A stretch of DNA of 13,412 nucleotides from CAZEJK01 sp964512045 (GCA_964512045.1 CAZEJK010000138.1:1-13412), one strand, 5' to 3'. Positions 1-6,469 are shown, counted from the first letter of the stretch. Numbers and translations: made by a program. The notes: generated from the letters alone by a model not told the origin.

Positions 1-83
1 GGCCATGGGCGCTCGGTCGAGATGACGGGGCTTCTGATTGGGCGGGATGCTGACGATGCGTGTTGGGCCGGGAGGGCGCCGGT
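1..83. repeat. Mosaic of dispersed intergenic repeat fragments
   Basis: No coding signal is visible. Bases 14-32 (CGGTCGAGATGACGGGGCT) recur exactly, in inverted orientation, at 12989-13007. Bases 39-51 (TGGGCGGGATGCT) recur in direct orientation at 13117-13129. Both partners lie in the non-coding right end of the window, so this looks like a family of intergenic repeats rather than gene sequence. A TGA at 51-53 closes the reading frame of the sortase relic that follows. Confidence 0.6.
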
Positions 84-106
84 GGTTGGGGCTTCCAGCC
101 CCGACC
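84..106. repeat. REP-like hairpin with TCC loop
   Basis: The arms GGTTGGGGCT (84-93) and AGCCCCGACC (97-106) pair over 10 bp with a single G-T wobble, around the triloop TCC (94-96). The same layout, a stem of different sequence around a TCC-like triloop, appears at 5067-5081, 5201-5217, 5321-5337 and 5421-5441. The hairpin sits exactly where recognisable sortase coding sequence begins. There is no T-run, so it is not a typical intrinsic terminator. Confidence 0.6.
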
Positions 107-107
107 G

Positions 108-212
108 ATGGCGTTGCAACCAGAGCCCGCGCTCAGCCTGGTGACCTGCTACCCGTTTGACAGCGTTCTCGCCGGTGGACCGCTTCGTTACGTGGTGGTG
201 GCCGCGGCGAAG
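108..212 (+). pseudogene. Relic of the C-terminal end of a sortase (marine/GN type)
   Basis: The frame reads ALSLVTCYPFDSV followed by AGGPLRYVVVAAA. This is the C-terminal signature of class GN (marine proteobacterial type) sortases: the catalytic Cys in LVTC (codon 147-149) and the catalytic Arg in PLRYVV (codon 186-188). Sortases are exported transpeptidases of roughly 200 residues, but only ~35 residues are recognisable here. The same frame meets a TGA at 51-53, and the bases before ~108 are repeat and hairpin sequence in all three frames, so the catalytic His and the membrane anchor are missing. Downstream the frame stays open to a stop at 330-332, running into the antisense of the quinone oxidoreductase gene without the expected early stop. 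I read it as a truncated remnant. A frameshifted gene continuing left of the window is possible but would have to cross the repeat. Confidence 0.7.
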
Positions 213-252
213 CAGGCGCGGATGAAGGTCGTCTGGTCGTTGTTCGCGGGCT

Positions 253-1236
253 TCACGATTCCGGCACGAGAACCAGCGAGCCGGTGGTGCGGCGGGCCTC
301 GAGGTCGCGGTGGGCCTGGGCTGCATCGCTGAGAGCGTAGGTGCCGCCGATCTGTGGGATGACCTTCCCCGAGCTGATCGCGTCGAACAGGTCGTCGGCC
401 ATGGCGGTCAGGCTTGCCCGGTCGTGGGCGTAGTGGAAGAGCGTGGGGCGGGTGACGAACAGCGAGCCTTTTTGGGCCAGAACGCCGAGGTTGACGCCTT
501 CGACGGGGCCCGAGGCGTTGCCGAACGACACCAGCAGGCCGCGCGGCGCGAGGCTGTCGAGGGAGCCGGCCCAGGTGGCCGCGCCGACGCCGTCGTAGAC
601 AACCGGCACTCCGGCGCCTTCGGTGATCTCGCGGACGCGCGTCGGGACGTCCTCGTGGCGGTACTGGATGACGTGCGCGCAGCCGGCCTCGCGGGCGATC
701 TCGGCCTTCGCGTCACTGCCCACCGTACCGATGACGGTGGCGCCGAGCGCGCTCGCCCACTGGCTCAGGATGACACCGACGCCCCCGGCGGCGGCGTGCA
801 CGAGGATCGTTTCGCCAGCGGTGACCGCATGGATCTGGCGGATCAGGTACTGCGCGGTGAGCCCCTTCAGGAGCACTGCAGCGACCTGCTCGTCTGAGAT
901 GTCGGCAGGCGGCACGACGACCGCGTCGGCGCCGACCACCCGCTCGGTGGCGTAGGCGCCCCGGCCTGCGGTGCAGGTGGCCGCCCGGTCGCCGACCTCG
1001 AGATGCGTGACGCCGTCGCCCACGGCTGTGATCACGCCGGCACCCTCCATGCCGAGGGATGCGGGAAACGAGTCCACAGGGTAGAGGCCGGTGCGGTGGT
1101 AGGTGTCGATGAAGTTGACACCGATCGCCGTGTGGCGGACACGGACCTGACCCGGGCCGGGGTCGCCGATGGTGATCTCGTCCAGGGTCAGGGCTTCAGG
1201 ACCGCCGTGCTCGTGAATGCGGATGGCGTGGGCCAT
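253..1236 (-). CDS. qorA: NADPH:quinone oxidoreductase, zeta-crystallin/QorA type
   Basis: The 327-residue product matches the length and whole layout of E. coli QorA, a zinc-free medium-chain dehydrogenase/reductase that reduces quinones with NADPH in the cytosol. Visible family blocks are HGGPEAL near residue 10, GVNFIDTYHRTGLYP near 39-53, the GDR turn at 82-84, the Rossmann dinucleotide motif AAAGGVG at 148-154, VVYDGVG, and GLLVSFGNASGPV before QKGSLFVTRPTL. No zinc-binding Cys cluster is seen. The ATG at 1236 is preceded by an AAGGGAGA ribosome site. The gene is divergent from the HEAT-PilT gene and convergent with the sortase relic, with no operon partner in the window. The substrate range cannot be told from sequence; it could act on quinones or other electrophilic alkenes. 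Confidence 0.93.
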   Translation of the reverse strand: MAHAIRIHEHGGPEALTLDEITIGDPGPGQVRVRHTAIGVNFIDTYHRTGLYPVDSFPASLGMEGAGVITAVGDGVTHLEVGDRAATCTAGRGAYATERVVGADAVVVPPADISDEQVAAVLLKGLTAQYLIRQIHAVTAGETILVHAAAGGVGVILSQWASALGATVIGTVGSDAKAEIAREAGCAHVIQYRHEDVPTRVREITEGAGVPVVYDGVGAATWAGSLDSLAPRGLLVSFGNASGPVEGVNLGVLAQKGSLFVTRPTLFHYAHDRASLTAMADDLFDAISSGKVIPQIGGTYALSDAAQAHRDLEARRTTGSLVLVPES

Positions 1237-1253
1237 GCTGTCTCCCTTCCGAT

Positions 1254-1269
1254 CCCGCGTGCTCGCGGG
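1254..1269. promoter_or_regulatory. Short perfect hairpin in the quinone reductase leader
   Basis: CCCGCG (1254-1259) and CGCGGG (1264-1269) pair perfectly over 6 bp around a 4-base TGCT loop, 18 bases upstream of the quinone reductase start codon. It could be an operator or a leader structure, but in DNA this GC-rich a 6-bp stem can arise by chance. Confidence 0.25.
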
Positions 1270-1276
1270 GTTGCAG

Positions 1277-1353
1277 CGGTTCGATCGGACGCGGTCGTCA
1301 CGGTATGATGGGGTGACTCCACGCCGGGCCGAGTCGGACCCGCGATCGAACCG
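1277..1353. promoter_or_regulatory. 11-bp inverted repeat pair upstream of HEAT-PilT gene
   Basis: CGGTTCGATCG (1277-1287) and CGATCGAACCG (1343-1353) are perfect 11-bp inverted copies, 55 bases apart. The left copy overlaps the predicted -35 box and the right copy ends just before the first possible start codon (TTG 1354). They could be paired binding sites for a dimeric regulator or arms of a looped leader. Confidence 0.45.
1281..1309 (+). promoter_or_regulatory. Candidate promoter for the HEAT-PilT/PilT pair
   Basis: The -10 candidate TATGAT (1304-1309) matches 5 of 6 consensus positions and stands out in GC-rich DNA. The -35 candidate at the optimal 17-base spacing is weak: TCGATC (1281-1286), 3 of 6. 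Transcription would start near 1316, leaving a leader of about 60 bases to the ATG at 1375. Confidence 0.4.
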
Positions 1354-1374
1354 TTGAGGGATGGTCTCACAGAT

Positions 1375-3864
1375 ATGGCGCGATTACAGTCCGATGTGCG
1401 AGAGGCGCTCAAGCGGCTGGCCAGGAACATGTACGAGTCCAGCACGGAGCGCGACCAGCTTCTGGAAGTGGTGGCGGGTGCGGAGACGGTCTCCCCGGAT
1501 GATGTGCTGTGGATGCTGTTCCGGCCGGACCGCGCCGTGCGCTCGGTCGGCGCCAAGCTGCTGACCACCGTGAAGAAGCCGGAGACCGTCGATCTGTTCA
1601 TCAAGGAGTGTGACGGGAAACCGGACTCGGCGGTGCGCGCTGCGGCCGGTCTGCTGTTCCAGCTGTCGATTCCGGGGGCGGAAGCGCGCCTCGCGCAGCT
1701 CTATCGGGCAGCAGAGGGCGAGGAACGAGAGCGGGTCCGCCGCGTGGTCTTCGAGGCGCCTGCCACCAGGGGCCTCGAGCCTTTGTTCTGGCAGCTGGCC
1801 TCGGCGGGGACGGCGCAGGACAGGCTGCAGTTCCTGGACCGTCTGGCCACCCTCGAGATGAGCTCGACGTCATTTACGAGGTGGCGCAAGCTCGCCCACG
1901 ACGAGGAGCGCGAGGTCCGCGAGAAGGCGCTGTCGGTGCTGGCCGAGAAGGCGGCGAAGCAGTCAGTGGATCTGATCGTCAAGGAGCTGCCACGGGTGGG
2001 CTACGCGACCCAGCAGCGGCTGATCGATGCGTTGACCCGTCTGGCCAAGGACAAGGACGCAGACTTTGCAGATCAGCTCCTCCCACTGATGGCGTCGGGC
2101 GACGCCGGAACCCGATCGGCGGTGCTCAAGATCCTGGTGGGGATGCGCGACCGGCGCGAGGTGATCAGGAGGTACCTGAAGTTCTCGAAGTCCCTGGCGG
2201 GGTGGGCGCGCGACCGGGCGCTGGACTCGATGCGCGAGTTCGGCTCGGATCTCATGGAGCCCACCCTGGAGCTGCTGGCCGATCCCGACGAAGATGTGCG
2301 TGCAGCCGCATTGGTGGTCGGCTCGTCGTTCGACGATCCGCGGATCGTTCCGCCGACGATCGAGCTTCTCAGGGATCAGGACTGGTGGATGCGGATCTCT
2401 GCCGCGGACACCCTCGGCCGGCTGAAGGATCGGCGCGCGGTGGAGCCGCTGGTCAATGCACTGACCGACCCGGAGGTGCGCTGGGCCGCGGTCGAGGCGC
2501 TGGGCCGCATCGGTGATGTGCGCTCGTTGCCAGCGCTGGGACAGCTCCTCAAGGACCCGGCGCCGGAGATCCGGATCGAGGTCGTGATGGCGCTGCGCAA
2601 CTTCAAGCACCCGAAGATCCTGCCGGTGCTCAAGAACCTCGCGGCGAACGATAGCGACCGCAACGTGCGCGCGCGTGCACTGGAGACCGCCGAGGCCGTC
2701 GCCCGCCGTGACAAGGAGGGGTTCGACGAGGCGGGCGACCTGCGCGAGCAGGCCCTGAAGATCTCCACCAGCCAGGACGAGCCACAGCTCGATCGCCTGC
2801 TCAAGGCCACGCGCAACCGGGGTGCTTCGGACCTCCACCTGTCGGTGTCCCGGCCACCGATGGTGCGGGTGGCCGGGGAGCTGATGACGGTGAAGGGTGA
2901 CCCGTTCTCGGCCGAGCAGACCGAAGCGATGGTCCGCGAGATTCTGACGGAAGGCCAGATGGAACGGCTGCAGGCGGAGCAGCAGCTCGACTTCTGTCAC
3001 TACATCCCCAAGGCGGGACGTTACCGGGCCAACGTCTTCCTCGATCAGCGAGGCTATAACGGGGTGTTTCGGGTGATCCCGGAGAAGCCGCCGACCATCG
3101 CGGAGATCGGTCTTCCCAACCATCTGGCCGAGATTGCAGACTACCACCAGGGTCTGGTCCTGGTGTGCGGTCCTTCCGGATCGGGGAAGTCCACGACGCT
3201 GACGGCTCTCGTCAATCTGTTCAACGAGACCCGCCAGGCGCACGTCATCTCGCTGGAAGACCCAGTGGAGTTCGTGCATCCGTTCAAGATGTGCCTGGTC
3301 AATCAGCGCGAGGTGGGCAGCCACACCCGCTCGTTCGCCAGGGCGCTGCGGGCTGCGTTGCGCGAGGATCCGGACGTGATCGTGATCGGCGACCTGCGGG
3401 ACAACGAGTCCGTGTCGCTCGCCCTGACTGCTGCCGAGACGGGCCACATCGTGCTCGGAACGTTGAATGCCACCAACGCCTACAAGGCGGTAGACAGGAT
3501 CATCACCAGCTTCGCGGCACAGGAGCAGGCGCAGATCCGGACGGCGCTGTCCGAGTCCCTCAAGTTCGTGATCGCTCAGCGCCTGCTCCCGGGTATGGAG
3601 AAGCATCAGCGTGTCGGTTGCTTCGAGGTGCTGCGGGCCACTCGGTCGGTGGCAGCGATGATCCGGGATGAGAAGACGTTCCAGATCCCTTCGGCGATGC
3701 AGATCGGACGTCAGCTGGGGATGCAGACGTTCGACGAGGCCCTCAAGCAGCTGGTGCGCAGGGCACAGATCACCCCGGAGACGGCGTACATGGCTGCGGA
3801 GCAGAAGAAGGAGTTCGAGGCATTGGTGCCGCCAGAGTTTCTCGAGAGCGCGACCCTGGTGTGA
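1375..3864 (+). CDS. HEAT-repeat/PilT-like ATPase fusion with degenerate catalytic motifs
   Basis: About 829 residues. Residues ~10-450 are alpha-helical HEAT repeats (e.g. DRRAVEPLVNALTDPEVRWA, then DVRSLPALGQLL and HPKILPVLKNLA), a protein-binding solenoid. Residues ~472-829 are a PilT/PilU-type hexameric secretion ATPase: RNRGASDLHLSVSRPP, Walker A GPSGSGKST at 599-607, SLEDPVEFVH (Asp box), VNQREVG, DPDVIVIGDLRD and GHIVLGTLNATNA. PilT proteins power type IV pilus retraction at the inner membrane. Two positions are unusual: the Walker B GEMRD has Asp for Glu (D673), and the His-box TLHT reads TLNA (N698). The solenoid roughly doubles the normal ~350-residue length. The ATG at 1375 is preferred because MARLQSDV opens the first helix; an in-frame TTG at 1354 would add 7 residues, and the GAGGG at 1356-1360 is rather far from 1375. 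The next gene is an apparently active paralogue. I infer a regulatory or structural motor subunit. Confidence 0.9.
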   Translation: MARLQSDVREALKRLARNMYESSTERDQLLEVVAGAETVSPDDVLWMLFRPDRAVRSVGAKLLTTVKKPETVDLFIKECDGKPDSAVRAAAGLLFQLSIPGAEARLAQLYRAAEGEERERVRRVVFEAPATRGLEPLFWQLASAGTAQDRLQFLDRLATLEMSSTSFTRWRKLAHDEEREVREKALSVLAEKAAKQSVDLIVKELPRVGYATQQRLIDALTRLAKDKDADFADQLLPLMASGDAGTRSAVLKILVGMRDRREVIRRYLKFSKSLAGWARDRALDSMREFGSDLMEPTLELLADPDEDVRAAALVVGSSFDDPRIVPPTIELLRDQDWWMRISAADTLGRLKDRRAVEPLVNALTDPEVRWAAVEALGRIGDVRSLPALGQLLKDPAPEIRIEVVMALRNFKHPKILPVLKNLAANDSDRNVRARALETAEAVARRDKEGFDEAGDLREQALKISTSQDEPQLDRLLKATRNRGASDLHLSVSRPPMVRVAGELMTVKGDPFSAEQTEAMVREILTEGQMERLQAEQQLDFCHYIPKAGRYRANVFLDQRGYNGVFRVIPEKPPTIAEIGLPNHLAEIADYHQGLVLVCGPSGSGKSTTLTALVNLFNETRQAHVISLEDPVEFVHPFKMCLVNQREVGSHTRSFARALRAALREDPDVIVIGDLRDNESVSLALTAAETGHIVLGTLNATNAYKAVDRIITSFAAQEQAQIRTALSESLKFVIAQRLLPGMEKHQRVGCFEVLRATRSVAAMIRDEKTFQIPSAMQIGRQLGMQTFDEALKQLVRRAQITPETAYMAAEQKKEFEALVPPEFLESATLV

Positions 3865-3939
3865 GGCGACTGACCACGAATCGACCGGAGCCGATACAGC
3901 GACACAGACCGTTGCGCTCCGGTGGCAGAAGGGAGATCC

Positions 3940-5043
3940 ATGCACAGCAGCGCAGGCGCCCCACGCAAGATTGACCGGTTCCTGCGGTTGATGAACGACC
4001 GCGGCGCGTCCGACTTCCATCTCACCGTTGGACGGCCACCGATGCTGCGGATCTCGGGCGCGATGGAGCAGATTCGGTACCGCACGATCCACGAAGCGGA
4101 CTGGGAGGAGATGGTGCGGCCGATCGCTCCTCCAGCTCGCTGGGAGGAGTTTCAGGAGTGCGGCGACACCGACTTCGCATACTTCGTTCCCGGTGTCGCC
4201 CGGTTCCGGGTGAACCTGTTCCGTCACCAACGTGGTGCGGGCGCCGTCCTGCGGGTGATCCCCTCGAAGATCATGACCCTCGATCAGCTCGGGCTGCCAG
4301 AGCAGATCCGGCGCGTGGTCAACATTCGCAACGGGCTGGTGCTGGTCACCGGCCCGACCGGTTCCGGAAAGTCCACCACCCTGGCGGCGATCATCGATCT
4401 GATCAACGACACGCGCACCTACCACATCATCACCATCGAGGATCCGATCGAGTTCGTGCACGAGAACAAGACGTGCCTGATCCACCAGCGGGAGGTGGGC
4501 GCGCACGCCACCTCGTTTGCCGAGGCGCTGAAGGTTGCCGGCCGTGAGGACCCGGACCTGATTCTGGTGGGTGAGATGCGCGATCTGGAAACGATCACGC
4601 AGGCGCTGACCGCCGCCGAGAAGGGCACGATCGTGTTCGGGACGCTGCATACCAACAACGCGGTGAAGACGGTGGATCGGATCATCAACGTGTTCCCGGC
4701 CGGCGAGCAGGAAGGCATTCGCAATATGCTCGGCGAGATCCTGCGCGCAGTGGTGGCGCAGCAGCTGCTCCCGAAGATCGACGGGGGTCGGGTCGCGGCC
4801 GTCGAGCTACTGTTCGGCTCGCCGGCGGTGGCCACCATGATTCGCGAAGGCAAGAGCGGGCAGCTGACGTCGGTCATCCAGACGGGTGTCAAGCATGGGA
4901 TGATCGACATGGACACCGCCATCCGTCAGCTCTACGACGAGGGGAAGATCACCGCCCGGGCGGCGTACGACAAGGCGATCGACAAGGAGCTGTTCAAGGA
5001 CCTCCTCGCAGAGGAGGAGGGTGCGGTCCCGGAGGAGCTGTAG
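3940..5043 (+). CDS. PilT-like type IV pilus retraction ATPase
   Basis: A 367-residue protein of normal PilT length, aligning end to end with the family: DRGASDFHLTVGRPPM N-terminal domain, Walker A GPTGSGKST at 138-146, TIEDPIEFVH Asp box, IHQREVGAH, Walker B LILVGEMRD with catalytic Glu212, and TLHTNNAVKT with His237. PilT forms a hexamer that depolymerises the pilus using ATP. Two differences from textbook PilT are seen: the first His of the His box (normally TGHLVFGT) is Thr230, and the C-terminal AIRNLI motif is replaced by AVATMI. The ATG at 3940 has an AGAAGGGAGA ribosome site just upstream; a GTG at 3922 is in frame but lacks one. It lies 75 bases after the HEAT-PilT gene on the same strand, so the two are probably one operon. 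No other pil genes are in the window. Confidence 0.92.
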   Translation: MHSSAGAPRKIDRFLRLMNDRGASDFHLTVGRPPMLRISGAMEQIRYRTIHEADWEEMVRPIAPPARWEEFQECGDTDFAYFVPGVARFRVNLFRHQRGAGAVLRVIPSKIMTLDQLGLPEQIRRVVNIRNGLVLVTGPTGSGKSTTLAAIIDLINDTRTYHIITIEDPIEFVHENKTCLIHQREVGAHATSFAEALKVAGREDPDLILVGEMRDLETITQALTAAEKGTIVFGTLHTNNAVKTVDRIINVFPAGEQEGIRNMLGEILRAVVAQQLLPKIDGGRVAAVELLFGSPAVATMIREGKSGQLTSVIQTGVKHGMIDMDTAIRQLYDEGKITARAAYDKAIDKELFKDLLAEEEGAVPEEL

Positions 5044-5066
5044 CCCCTGGCTGCTCCGCCCGCCCA

Positions 5067-5081
5067 CGGGCTGGGAGCCCG
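5067..5081. repeat. Hairpin after the PilT gene, weak terminator candidate
   Basis: CGGGCT (5067-5072) pairs with AGCCCG (5076-5081) around a GGG loop (CCC on the other strand). It begins 24 bases after the PilT stop codon, where a terminator would be expected, but there is no T-run. Its layout also matches the triloop hairpin family at 84-106 and 5201-5441, so it may be a repeat remnant instead. Confidence 0.35.
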
Positions 5082-5170
5082 CCCCACCAAGAACGCCCGT
5101 GGCGCCGGACGTCCGGAGCTGTCTCAGCAGTCGATGGCTGCAGTCGGCGGGATCAACCCCGCCGCTACTT

Positions 5171-5400
5171 TGCCAACGTCGTTCGTCCTTCGTGAGGACC
5201 GCGGACGTCCCGTCCGCAGGGTTGAGCCTGCAGCGAGGCCGGATGCGGACCAGAGGCCCGCGGTCCGTGAATGGGCGCGAGCAGGCGCTGTGCCAACGTC
5301 GTTCGTCCTTCGTGAGGACCGCGGACGTCCCGTCCGCAGCGTTGAGCCTGCAGCGAGGTCGGATGCGGACCAGAGGCCCGCGGTCCGTGCATGGGCTCGA
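5171..5400. repeat. Two tandem copies of a 120-bp hairpin-rich unit
   Basis: Copy 1 starts at 5171 and copy 2 at 5291, giving a period of exactly 120 bases. Over the first 110 positions the copies differ at only four (unit positions 50, 69, 100 and 107), after which they diverge. Each unit holds three potential hairpins: GTCCT/AGGAC (5185-5199 in copy 1), GCGGACG/CGTCCGC around TCC (5201-5217; copy 2 5321-5337), and CGGACC/GGTCCG around a 10-base loop (5246-5267). All reading frames here look non-coding. This looks like an intergenic repetitive element duplicated recently. With only two long units and no short spacers, it is not a CRISPR array. Confidence 0.85.
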
Positions 5401-5420
5401 CTGCGACGCTCCGATTGGAG

Positions 5421-5441
5421 CCGCCGGCGTCTCGCCGGCGG
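5421..5441. repeat. Perfect 9-bp-stem hairpin with TCT loop
   Basis: CCGCCGGCG (5421-5429) pairs exactly with CGCCGGCGG (5433-5441) around the triloop TCT (5430-5432), preceded by GGAG. It is the strongest hairpin in the gene-free stretch between the PilT and toxin genes and shares the stem/triloop plan of the neighbouring repeats. Both converging genes end around this stretch, so it might also slow transcription, but no T-run follows. Confidence 0.6.
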
Positions 5442-5461
5442 GGTGGTGTTTCCCGGGCTCA

Positions 5462-5506
5462 ACGCAAAGGCGCAGGGAGGCAAAGGCGCCATGGCGCAAG
5501 GCTGCA
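5462..5506. repeat. 'cgcaaaggcgc' type intergenic repeat
   Basis: The bases AACGCAAAGGCGCAGGGAGG followed by CAAAGGCGCCATGGCGCAAG contain repeated CAAAGGCGC units. From memory, sequences of the pattern 'cgcaaaggcgcaaagg' occur as scattered intergenic repeats in many unrelated bacteria; I cannot check this here. The rest of the 5044-5586 interval has no plausible gene on either strand. Confidence 0.45.
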
Positions 5507-5586
5507 AGTACGGCGCATGTCATACCACCGCGTCCGCGATCAACCTACCCGCAGCGCGATCGGTCAAAGGTGAGCGGCTGCGCGAG

Positions 5587-5952
5587 TCATCCGAGTGCCA
5601 GGGCGAGTCGGATCGCCCGGTCGACGTCTGCCATCCGTTCGTCGGACAGCCGGCCCGCTGGACGGGGATGGCTGTTGCCGGCACTCAGAAACCGGTTGTG
5701 GTCCAACGAGCGCAGCTGGAAGCAGAGGAAGACAGTGTCCTGCTCCAACCCGCACTCCGTTGCCGATACCCGGACGTTGACCGGGTAGTCGCGGCGGACG
5801 TTCGCGGCCGAGGTACCGACGACGACTGTGACGACGAGAGGTCGTTGGTTGATCGCGTCTGCAGAGACCACGAGCACCGGCCGGTGACCACGCTGCTCAT
5901 GGCCACGCGTGGGGTCGAGATCCACGAAGTAGATCTCACCACGATGGATCAC
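5587..5952 (-). CDS. MazF/PemK-family toxin, mRNA endoribonuclease
   Basis: The 121-residue product has the standard MazF/PemK fold signature: HRGEIYFVDLDPT at the start, then EQRGHRPVLVVSAD with the conserved Arg24-Pro25 pair, a VVVGTSA strand holding the catalytic-type Thr47/Ser48, the DTVFLCFQLRSLD segment, and a C-terminal helix LSDERMADVDRAIRLAL. MazF-type toxins cut single-stranded mRNA at short sequences when not held by their antitoxin. The start is GTG at 5952, which overlaps the antitoxin TGA (GTGA), so the two genes are translationally coupled with the antitoxin first. Length and motifs look intact, so the toxin is probably functional. The cut-site preference cannot be read from the sequence. 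Confidence 0.93.
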   Translation of the reverse strand: MIHRGEIYFVDLDPTRGHEQRGHRPVLVVSADAINQRPLVVTVVVGTSAANVRRDYPVNVRVSATECGLEQDTVFLCFQLRSLDHNRFLSAGNSHPRPAGRLSDERMADVDRAIRLALALG

Positions 5953-6212
5953 AGGCCATCACCCTCGGTCTCGGCAAGCTCCCGTTGGACGGCCTGGATC
6001 TCGGCCTGGATCTCGGGATCCTCCGCCATCCGCTGCATCGCTGCGGCGAACTCCTCCTGGCGACGGCGCTCGACGTACTCCTCGAGCGCAGTGCGGACCA
6101 GGCGGTTGAAGTTGGTCTCCACACCTTCCGGCGCGAGACGAGTGGCCTCCGAAACCAGAACCGATGGGAGCGCCACACTTCGCCGGACAGTGGATGACGA
6201 CTTGGGTGACAT
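5949..6212 (-). CDS. Ribbon-helix-helix antitoxin of the MazF-type toxin
   Basis: An 87-residue protein. Its N-terminal half (TVRRSVALPSVLVSEATRLA, then NFNRLVRTALEEYVERRRQ) has the strand-helix-helix pattern of ribbon-helix-helix repressors. The C-terminal half is acidic and Glu/Gln-rich and is the expected toxin-wrapping tail. It should neutralise the toxin and repress the operon. The ATG at 6212 was chosen because an AGGAGGT-like site (GGAGGT, 6221-6226 on the minus strand) lies 8 bases upstream. The frame stays open for another 86 codons upstream, but that part is repeat-derived (a Pro/Val run) and lies upstream of the promoter, so it is rejected. The stop overlaps the toxin start by 4 bases. 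Confidence 0.88.
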   Translation of the reverse strand: MSPKSSSTVRRSVALPSVLVSEATRLAPEGVETNFNRLVRTALEEYVERRRQEEFAAAMQRMAEDPEIQAEIQAVQRELAETEGDGL

Positions 6213-6221
6213 CGAGTCACA

Positions 6222-6233
6222 CCTCCATGGAGG
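6222..6233. promoter_or_regulatory. Perfect 12-bp palindrome at the TA operon start: likely operator
   Basis: CCTCCATGGAGG is a perfect palindrome that overlaps both the antitoxin ribosome site (6221-6226) and the predicted transcription start (~6228). Ribbon-helix-helix antitoxins commonly bind such palindromes to autoregulate. In RNA the same bases could also fold and mask the ribosome site. Its position is seen directly; its role is inference. Confidence 0.5.
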
Positions 6234-6234
6234 C

Positions 6235-6263
6235 AACATAGTGCGCTTCGAGGACTTCGTCAA
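6235..6263 (-). promoter_or_regulatory. Promoter of the toxin-antitoxin operon
   Basis: On the minus strand the -35 box TTGACG (6258-6263, 5 of 6 consensus) is separated by exactly 17 bases from the -10 box TATGTT (6235-6240, 4 of 6). Transcription would begin near 6228, about 16 bases before the antitoxin ATG, just enough room for the ribosome site. This is the best sigma-70-like promoter in the window. Confidence 0.65.
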
Positions 6264-6344
6264 GCGCGCTGAGCCTCGCCATGAGGCGGTCTGGAGTCGC
6301 CGGCGCCCGGTCGACCCGATGGTCGCGGCTTCACGATTCCGGGG

Positions 6345-6403
6345 CCGGCTGCCGGCATCCGGGTCGGGGACCGGGACTGGCACCGGCGCCGGGTTGGCTT
6401 CGT
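6345..6403. repeat. Dispersed ~59-bp repeat, copy A
   Basis: This stretch matches 13233-13292 in the same orientation with three substitutions and one small length change (a versus gg). Read on the minus strand it is a run of CCGGTCCC-like units that would encode Pro-Val-Pro-Val, which explains the spurious open frame extending the antitoxin upstream. It lies in the 288-base gap between the antitoxin and the exported-protein gene; apart from the TA promoter nothing else is recognisable in that gap. Confidence 0.75.
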
Positions 6404-6469
6404 CGAGTGCGTCGGGGGCGACACGCGCGAGGTTGCACGGCACGCGGGCGCGGAACCTTCGGAGCATCA

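Noticed and set aside
1963..4650. 895-codon open frame on the minus strand
   Set aside because: It is antisense to both PilT-family genes, whose plus-strand products are unmistakable. The minus product is rich in Arg, His and Gln without family motifs, a usual by-product of GC-rich codon use.
5171..5400. CRISPR array
   Set aside because: There are only two units of about 110-120 bases and no short repeats separated by uniform unique spacers.
250..6342. 15-bp match GCTTCACGATTCCGG at 250-264 and 6328-6342
   Set aside because: The first copy overlaps the end of the quinone reductase coding sequence. A single 15-bp match in 13 kb of GC-rich DNA can be chance, and the flanks do not align.
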